The notes below the pieces were generated by a model that made no database searches, was not told the origin of the DNA, and saw only the letters and a list, made by a program, of their open reading frames with translations. A DNA stretch of 64,000 nt from Rhodococcus sp. IEGM 1379 (GTDB taxonomy: Bacteria; Actinomycetota; Actinomycetes; Mycobacteriales; Mycobacteriaceae): assembly GCF_030056815.1 (NCBI RefSeq), contig NZ_JASHKR010000002.1, forward strand, positions 1 to 64,000. The letters are read 5' to 3'. Below, piece after piece: positions 58,616 through 64,000 of the stretch (position 1 is its first letter; every line of letters begins with the position of its first letter). The translations under genes and the position numbers were made by a program.

Positions 58616-59308
58616 GTGGCAGCGCCTGCACGCTCTAGGGCGGCGAACCCTGTTCTGAGACGGCGTCCGCAGTTGTCCGAGGACGTCGCCAATCACGTTC
58701 GTAATGTGATCATGTCGGGCGGCGTCCGGCCGGGCGACTTCATTCGATTGGATGAAACAGCAGCAGAACTCGGTGTGAGTGTGACACCGGTGCGGGAGGC
58801 TCTCGTCGCTTTGCGCGGCGAGGGAATGGTCGAACTGGTGCCGCACCGGGGTTACGTCGTATGTCCGTTGAGTCGACAGGACATCGAGGACATCTTCTGG
58901 CTGCAGGGTGAGATCGCGGTCAAGTTGGCGCTACGCGCAACCGCCAGTATTACCGCTGAGCATTTGGCCGAATTGGTGCAACTGAACTCAGCGCTGCGAG
59001 AGGCGCTCGAGCGTTCCGACGCAACGGCGATCGAGCAGTGCGAGTTCGAGTTTCACCGTCTGATCAATCGAGTGGCGGGTGGCGCCAAGCTGGGCTGGTT
59101 CCTCTTCGGTGCCATCCGGTACACGCCGGCCCGGCTTTATGCGACTGATCCGGGCTGGGGTGAGTTGGCGGTGAAGAGTCACGTCAAGCTGATCGAGGCC
59201 TTCGAGAAGCGGGATCTGGGGCAGGTGGGCAGGCAGATGCGAGTGCAGTTCTCCGACGGTGCCGAGCGACTCCTTGCCCATCTCGACAAGATCGGCATCT
59301 GGGACTAG
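58616..59308 (+). CDS. GntR family (FCD domain) regulator
   Basis: 230 residues from GTG 58616. N-terminal winged HTH: LSEDVANHVRNVIMSGGVRP, LDETAAELGVSVTPVREALV, and RGYVVCPLSRQDIEDIF; the helical C-terminal FCD domain binds an organic acid or acyl-CoA. Co-transcribed with the acyl-CoA dehydrogenase and probably autoregulatory through the 57363-57407 dyads. Its end overlaps the converging TetR gene by four bases. Confidence 0.9.
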   Translation: MAAPARSRAANPVLRRRPQLSEDVANHVRNVIMSGGVRPGDFIRLDETAAELGVSVTPVREALVALRGEGMVELVPHRGYVVCPLSRQDIEDIFWLQGEIAVKLALRATASITAEHLAELVQLNSALREALERSDATAIEQCEFEFHRLINRVAGGAKLGWFLFGAIRYTPARLYATDPGWGELAVKSHVKLIEAFEKRDLGQVGRQMRVQFSDGAERLLAHLDKIGIWD

Positions 59309-59919
59309 TCCTGCTGATTCATCGACGGCGCGAGAAGGATTGCAGCGCAATCCGATACAAGTTCTTCCTCGGTGACGTCGATGTAACCGTCGAGCCAGGC
59401 GCTGAGAGTTTGTGCGAGACCACCGACCATGAAGGTGGCTGTCAGGGTCAGTTGTCTGCTGTTCCCGAGTCGGTAGAACGTTGTGGCGTTGCCGGCGAGG
59501 AGTCCGACAAATGCCATCGTCGAATCACGACGTCGGTTGGCAAGTATCGGGCTGGTCAATGCCGTCGAGAACAGTAGGCGGCCGCGCCGAGGGTCGCGCG
59601 CGATGGTGTGGACGATATTCGCGATGCCTGCAAGCGCTTTGTCGTGCTCAGATTCGGCGGTGTCTACGGCAGCCTGGGTGGATATCGCGATGTCGGTGAC
59701 AACGCTGTCGTACACGGCCGACATCAGCGCGTCGCGGTCGGCAAAGCTTTCGTAGAAGTACCGGGCGGCGACACCAGCCTGTTTGCAGACTCCGCGAACA
59801 GTGAGTTCAGGTTCCGGGGATCCCATCAGTTCGAGGCCGGCCTCGATAAGGGACTCACGTCGTTGTTCCACTCGACGTGCCCCGTCGACGCCGCCGTAGG
59901 GGCGCGGTTGGTCATTCAT
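59305..59919 (-). CDS. TetR family regulator
   Basis: 204 residues. HTH: RRESLIEAGLELMGSPEPEL, TVRGVCKQAGVAARYFYESF, ADRDALMSAVYD. The C-terminal ligand domain is of TetR type. Divergent from the MpaB-like gene with an 84-base gap that contains a tandem ACATCTTG repeat four bases before its own start, so it likely represses itself and the oxygenase gene. Confidence 0.88.
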   Translation of the reverse strand: MNDQPRPYGGVDGARRVEQRRESLIEAGLELMGSPEPELTVRGVCKQAGVAARYFYESFADRDALMSAVYDSVVTDIAISTQAAVDTAESEHDKALAGIANIVHTIARDPRRGRLLFSTALTSPILANRRRDSTMAFVGLLAGNATTFYRLGNSRQLTLTATFMVGGLAQTLSAWLDGYIDVTEEELVSDCAAILLAPSMNQQD

Positions 59920-59923
59920 AAGA

Positions 59924-59939
59924 ACATCTTGACATCTTG
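59924..59939. promoter_or_regulatory. Tandem ACATCTTG direct repeat at the tetR start
   Basis: ACATCTTG occurs twice without a gap (59924-59931, 59932-59939), immediately upstream of the tetR ATG in the divergent tetR/mpaB region. It could be a regulator site or a promoter element. Confidence 0.4.
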
Positions 59940-60003
59940 TCGTTTCAAAGATTCACTAATCTGATCACGCACGTTCGCAGATATGGTCACCGAGGGAGCA
60001 GGT

Positions 60004-60846
60004 ATGACGACGGGTGAGGAATTGAAGCGAAGTGTCGACGTCGACGCGGAGATCGAAAAAGCGATGTCCGGCCTCGGGCTACTGGCTGCCGGAGCGAATG
60101 TGATCATGCAGTTGGGCAGGCCCGCAGTGGGTTACGGCGTCTATGAGAGCAAGGTCGAAACCGGGCGCCTGGACCGCCATCCCGTGAAGCGGACGCGGAC
60201 GACGTTGACATATCTGTCCGTCGCCTCGCTCGCTACTGACGAGGAGAAGAAGAAATATCGGCATGCCGTCAATGGCGCGCACAAGTACGTTCGTTCCGAT
60301 GAGAACAGCCCGGTCGAATACAACGCATTCGATCCGGAGCTTCAGCTCTGGGTAGCGGCCTGCCTGTACCGGGGGTTCGAAGACGTTTACAAGATTTTGT
60401 ACGGAAATCCGGATCCGGTAACGCACGAAGCGATTTATCAGCGTAGTGCAACGCTAGGTACGACGTTGCAGATGCGCCGTGAAATGTGGCCGGCAGACAG
60501 AGATGCCTTCGAGGTCTACTGGAATGGCAATCTGGAAAAGATCAGCATTGACGAGACGATTCGCGCGCACCTCTACGGAATAGCGTCGGCGTCGTTCACT
60601 CATCGGATCCTCCATCCGGTGGTCGGACCTTTCAACAGATTCGTGACCACGGGCTTCCTTCCGCAGACGTTTCGCGACGAAATGCGGCTGCCGTGGAGCG
60701 AGAGGCGTCAATGCAACTTCGATCGATCGATGCGTGTCGTCGCGCGTGTGAATCGATACACGCCGAAAATCGTGCGGATGTTCCCTTACAACTTTTATCT
60801 CTGGGATTTCCGTCGTCGAATCGCGAAGGGCATTGCGCTGGTCTGA
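60004..60846 (+). CDS. Oxygenase MpaB family (DUF2236) protein
   Basis: 280 residues from ATG 60004, with GGGAGCAGG upstream; ATG 59983 is an in-frame alternative. The family motifs RTRTTLTYLSVASLATDEEK, NGAHKYVRSDENS and YNAFDPELQLWVAACLYRG mark the DUF2236/MpaB heme-binding group, which includes oxygenases that cleave prenyl chains or rubber (Lcp relatives). The conserved His pair is HKYVRS and, later, a C-terminal His in THRILHPVVGPF. Substrate unknown. Confidence 0.85.
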   Translation: MTTGEELKRSVDVDAEIEKAMSGLGLLAAGANVIMQLGRPAVGYGVYESKVETGRLDRHPVKRTRTTLTYLSVASLATDEEKKKYRHAVNGAHKYVRSDENSPVEYNAFDPELQLWVAACLYRGFEDVYKILYGNPDPVTHEAIYQRSATLGTTLQMRREMWPADRDAFEVYWNGNLEKISIDETIRAHLYGIASASFTHRILHPVVGPFNRFVTTGFLPQTFRDEMRLPWSERRQCNFDRSMRVVARVNRYTPKIVRMFPYNFYLWDFRRRIAKGIALV

Positions 60847-60914
60847 GTGGGGATTGCGGGCAGAAAGTGATTGACGCCACATCGAAATCGGGCACATACT
60901 CATTCGGTAGTTGA

Positions 60915-62093
<1,179 letters not shown>

Positions 62094-62177
62094 CACGATA
62101 TACAGTAGCTAACACTCGGCGTAGCTGAATACTTGCTGCTCCTGCCAGCGTTGGTGAGGAAATATCGGCGGGGACGG

Positions 62178-62206
62178 TTGGTCGGATTCGTCACAGTCGT
62201 TATGCT
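62178..62206 (+). promoter_or_regulatory. Promoter of a leaderless transcript before the GGDEF gene
   Basis: TTGGTC (62178-62183), 17-base spacer, TATGCT (62201-62206), then seven bases to the ATG at 62214. This is close to the consensus SigA promoter and places the transcription start at the ATG. Confidence 0.6.
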
Positions 62207-62213
62207 GCAAGTT

Positions 62214-62309
62214 ATGGCGTCATCACCACTGGAATCCTTCCGTCACGTGGGCCGCCGGCGTATGCAGCGGATTTGCGGCGGTAGAAACGTGGTAGCTGAA
62301 TGGTGGTAG
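62214..62309 (+). CDS. Leader ORF upstream of diguanylate cyclase 3
   Basis: A 31-codon ORF, MASSPLESFRHVGRRRMQRI plus 11 residues, starting exactly at the predicted transcription start, with TAG (62307-62309) four bases before the GGDEF ATG. It is Arg-rich in the middle and ends in EWW. A 14-bp tandem repeat (GGTAGCTGAATG, 62291-62302 and 62305-62316) spans its end and the downstream start. Leader peptide or artefact; expression is untested. Confidence 0.4.
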   Translation: MASSPLESFRHVGRRRMQRICGGRNVVAEWW

Positions 62310-62313
62310 CTGA

Positions 62314-63408
62314 ATGAAGGCCTTGATCGATTTGGTCGCAGTATGGTGGAGGCTTCCCGACCAGTTCAGTACTTTTCTGCGTTACCTCGAAGACAGAGCC
62401 CTTGTGGTCGCGTGCCGACTTCTGGTCGGTGGAACTGCATTTGGAATGGGCATGGTCCTGATCGTCATGCGTTGGAGTGAAGTAGGCCCGCAAGGAACGT
62501 TCTGGCGATCGGTCAACCTGGCTATTTCTTCAGCTTGCCTGGTCGCCGGTGTTATCTGGTGGTTCCGGCCTCTCACGAGGCTGTGGTCGTATACGTTCGT
62601 TTTCGGCTCCGATATAGCGATAGCGTTGTCAGCGGCGTGCGATATCGATCCGATGGCGCGACTGCTGTGTTGCGTGGTGTTTGCATCGATCGGTGGCTAC
62701 ATCGCGTTCTTCCATAATCCGAAGCTGCAACTCGGCCATCTGGTCTTTGCCACTCTTGTGACCCTGGCTGCCGGGTGGACTCTCCTGTTCGGGGAAAACA
62801 CCGACTGGGGGTTGGGTATTGCAAAAATCGGTGTCACCCTCGCAACGATCTATGTCATTCCGGTGGTCTCCCAGATCATGCTGGCAATGTTCAGTTCCGA
62901 TGCGACCACGTCGGAATTGGATCCGCTGACCGGTTTACTCAACCGCCGCGGGCTTTCCCGTCGCGCTTCGGCCATTGTGGGCGACGAGATCAATGAATTG
63001 AATGCATTACTGGTTGTGGTGATCGATCTCGACCGCTTCAAGAAGATCAATGATCTGCACGGCCACGACATCGGTGACAGCACGATCATTCGGACCGCGT
63101 TGCGTATTCAATTGTGGACATCGAAATCGGCCCTGATTGCCCGGGTCGGAGGCGACGAATTCGTGGTGCTGGAACGGGTGCCCTTCGGTTCGGTCGCCAA
63201 ACTCTCCACCCGGATATCTGCCGCAATGAATGGGGACAATGACGTTCCCGAGACAAGTGCAAGCATCGGAATCGCGATTCGCACAGTGCCCCAGAGTCCC
63301 GATGAGGCTGTCGACGACATGGTTTCTGCGCTCTTCCGTGTCGCGGATTCCGCCATGTATCAAGCGAAGCGAGAAGGCGGAAATCAGGTACGGGCAAGCA
63401 TTGTGTGA
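62314..63408 (+). CDS. Membrane diguanylate cyclase
   Basis: 364 residues: about six membrane helices (residues 25-195) followed by GGDEF with DPLTGLLNRRGLSRR, VIDLDRFKKINDLHGHDIGD and ARVGGDEFVVLERV, and the end SAMYQAKREGGNQVRASIV. The active site is canonical; no RxxD inhibitory site is seen. The ATG has no Shine-Dalgarno, so translation probably follows from the upstream leader ORF. It is not a close paralogue of the tandem pair at 41-43 kb. Confidence 0.9.
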   Translation: MKALIDLVAVWWRLPDQFSTFLRYLEDRALVVACRLLVGGTAFGMGMVLIVMRWSEVGPQGTFWRSVNLAISSACLVAGVIWWFRPLTRLWSYTFVFGSDIAIALSAACDIDPMARLLCCVVFASIGGYIAFFHNPKLQLGHLVFATLVTLAAGWTLLFGENTDWGLGIAKIGVTLATIYVIPVVSQIMLAMFSSDATTSELDPLTGLLNRRGLSRRASAIVGDEINELNALLVVVIDLDRFKKINDLHGHDIGDSTIIRTALRIQLWTSKSALIARVGGDEFVVLERVPFGSVAKLSTRISAAMNGDNDVPETSASIGIAIRTVPQSPDEAVDDMVSALFRVADSAMYQAKREGGNQVRASIV

Positions 63409-63415
63409 CGGTGGG

Positions 63416-63631
63416 TCAGTCCTCGCCGAACGTCAGTCCTCGTTCTGTGAGAGCTTCACCGAGAATGCGTAGCGCCTTCGGTCCCATACCGTGAAGCTTC
63501 GCCAGTTCTTTCTCCGGTACCGACGCCAGTTGCGGCAATTCGGTGTATCCAGCGCCCAGCAAGGCGCGAAGCGCGGGCGCACCGACCTTCGGGAAGCCGT
63601 CACCGGTCTGGGCAGAATTCGATTCGGTCAC
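63416..63631 (-). CDS. Small helix-hairpin-helix protein
   Basis: 71 residues from GTG 63631, overlapping the MFS stop by four bases (GTGA), with AGAAGG upstream. The central part, FPKVGAPALRALLGAGYTEL then HGMGPKALRILGEAL, has two HhH-like turns (GAPALRAL, GMGPKALR) of the type that bind DNA nonspecifically. No catalytic domain. Probably co-translated with the transporter. Confidence 0.8.
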   Translation of the reverse strand: MTESNSAQTGDGFPKVGAPALRALLGAGYTELPQLASVPEKELAKLHGMGPKALRILGEALTERGLTFGED

Positions 63632-64000
63632 GGTTGAACCTTCTCTCCAGGCGCCGGAAATGCGCGGGCTGCGATCACCACGCCGATACACGCTACGGCG
63701 GCAAAGGTGATCAGAAGCAATTGTGCCGAACGAAGGGTCGAGGGCGCTCCGATGTTCACCAGCACACCTGCCAGAGCCGCTCCGAATGCATTGGCGATCA
63801 ACTGCACGGTGTTGACGGCAGCGGCGGCTCTGGCGCCTTCACCGGGTTCGGTGACGGCAGTCATCACTCCGACGGCCAAGTGGGGCCATGCGATTCCGAT
63901 ACCCGCGCCGGCAACCACTAGTCCGACGACCCATGCAGTGGTCGCTGCGGCTCCGGCCTGTTCCGTGAGGAAAGCGGCCATAAGTGCCAGTCCGACAGCG
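63628..64000 (-). CDS. MFS transporter, C-terminal part
   Basis: The frame is open to the right edge; about 124 residues of the C-terminal half are visible, with four hydrophobic segments (GIGIAWPHLAVGVMTAV, AAAVNTVQLIANAFGAALAG, LLLITFAAVACIGVVIAARA). It resembles MFS drug/sugar exporters. The N-terminal part lies outside the window, so the substrate class cannot be judged. Its stop overlaps the helix-hairpin-helix gene. Confidence 0.8.
   Translation of the reverse strand, partial: AVGLALMAAFLTEQAGAAATTAWVVGLVVAGAGIGIAWPHLAVGVMTAVTEPGEGARAAAAVNTVQLIANAFGAALAGVLVNIGAPSTLRSAQLLLITFAAVACIGVVIAARAFPAPGEKVQP

Noticed and set aside
57365-58846. Long open frame (493 codons) on the minus strand opposite the acyl-CoA dehydrogenase
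   Set aside because: It is the antisense of a clear acyl-CoA dehydrogenase; the protein is His/Arg-rich with no domain. Long antisense frames are normal in GC-rich DNA.

Overview
The window is a stretch of high-GC actinobacterial chromosome. Gene content points to Rhodococcus, most like the R. erythropolis group: many acyl-CoA and FAD enzymes, PucR, NsrR and LysE/LysG regulators, DUF3556 and MpaB-like proteins, GTG starts, apparently leaderless promoters and dense four-base gene overlaps. I see no rRNA, tRNA, CRISPR array, insertion sequence or prophage. Species assignment is an inference from protein families, not a computed match.

Layout. 1-3.2 kb: truncated acyl-CoA ligase, dihydroxyacetone kinase. 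2.5-4.9 kb: sulfur/persulfide operon (CstB-like metallo-beta-lactamase/rhodanese, a 50-residue Cys-rich protein, TauE) behind a perfect CsoR/CstR-type palindrome. 4.9-11 kb: DUF2252 protein, small DUF6292-like protein, and a two-domain Lrp regulator divergent from an amidohydrolase/MHS-transporter pair closed by a strong terminator. 11-16.5 kb: ANTAR protein, secreted esterase, small kinase, CoA-transferase, PucR regulator. 16.6-23.2 kb: TerC, LysR/ndh, ClC antiporter, lysE/lysG. 23.3-29.4 kb: acyl-CoA ligase, DUF3556 membrane protein, FAD oxidoreductase and PucR regulator in one operon.

29.5-36.8 kb holds the most interesting unit: five genes (SWIM zinc finger, DUF5691 HEAT-like protein, MoxR-type AAA ATPase, DUF5682 protein, VWA protein) each overlapping the next by exactly four bases. 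All catalytic and metal motifs of the ATPase and the VWA protein are intact. I know of no biochemical function for this set.

36.8-45.6 kb: DHA2 efflux pump, a GGDEF-EAL protein with a short upstream leader ORF, two tandem paralogous GGDEF proteins with matching leaderless-type promoters, a cation/proton antiporter, a cupredoxin lipoprotein, and a decayed hydrolase next to a degenerate palindromic repeat. 45.6-52 kb: nsrR-hmp nitric-oxide defence, galT-galK coupled to an SMI1/KNR4 protein, and a TetR-controlled oxidoreductase. 52-55.7 kb: a 22-bp tandem repeat array in front of a secreted YdcF-like protein, then a heavily mutated efflux pump and a MarR relic. 55.8-62.1 kb: catabolic genes (aldehyde dehydrogenase, acyl-CoA dehydrogenase, GntR, TetR, MpaB-like oxygenase, beta-lactamase-fold hydrolase). 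62.2-64 kb: a third GGDEF protein behind a leaderless leader ORF, a helix-hairpin-helix protein, and a truncated MFS transporter.

The genes form several small self-regulated modules rather than one pathway. Recurrent themes are c-di-GMP signalling (four GGDEF proteins), lipid/acyl-CoA metabolism, and thiol/NO stress defence. All positions and motifs were read by eye; family names come from memory of family hallmarks and were not checked against a database.
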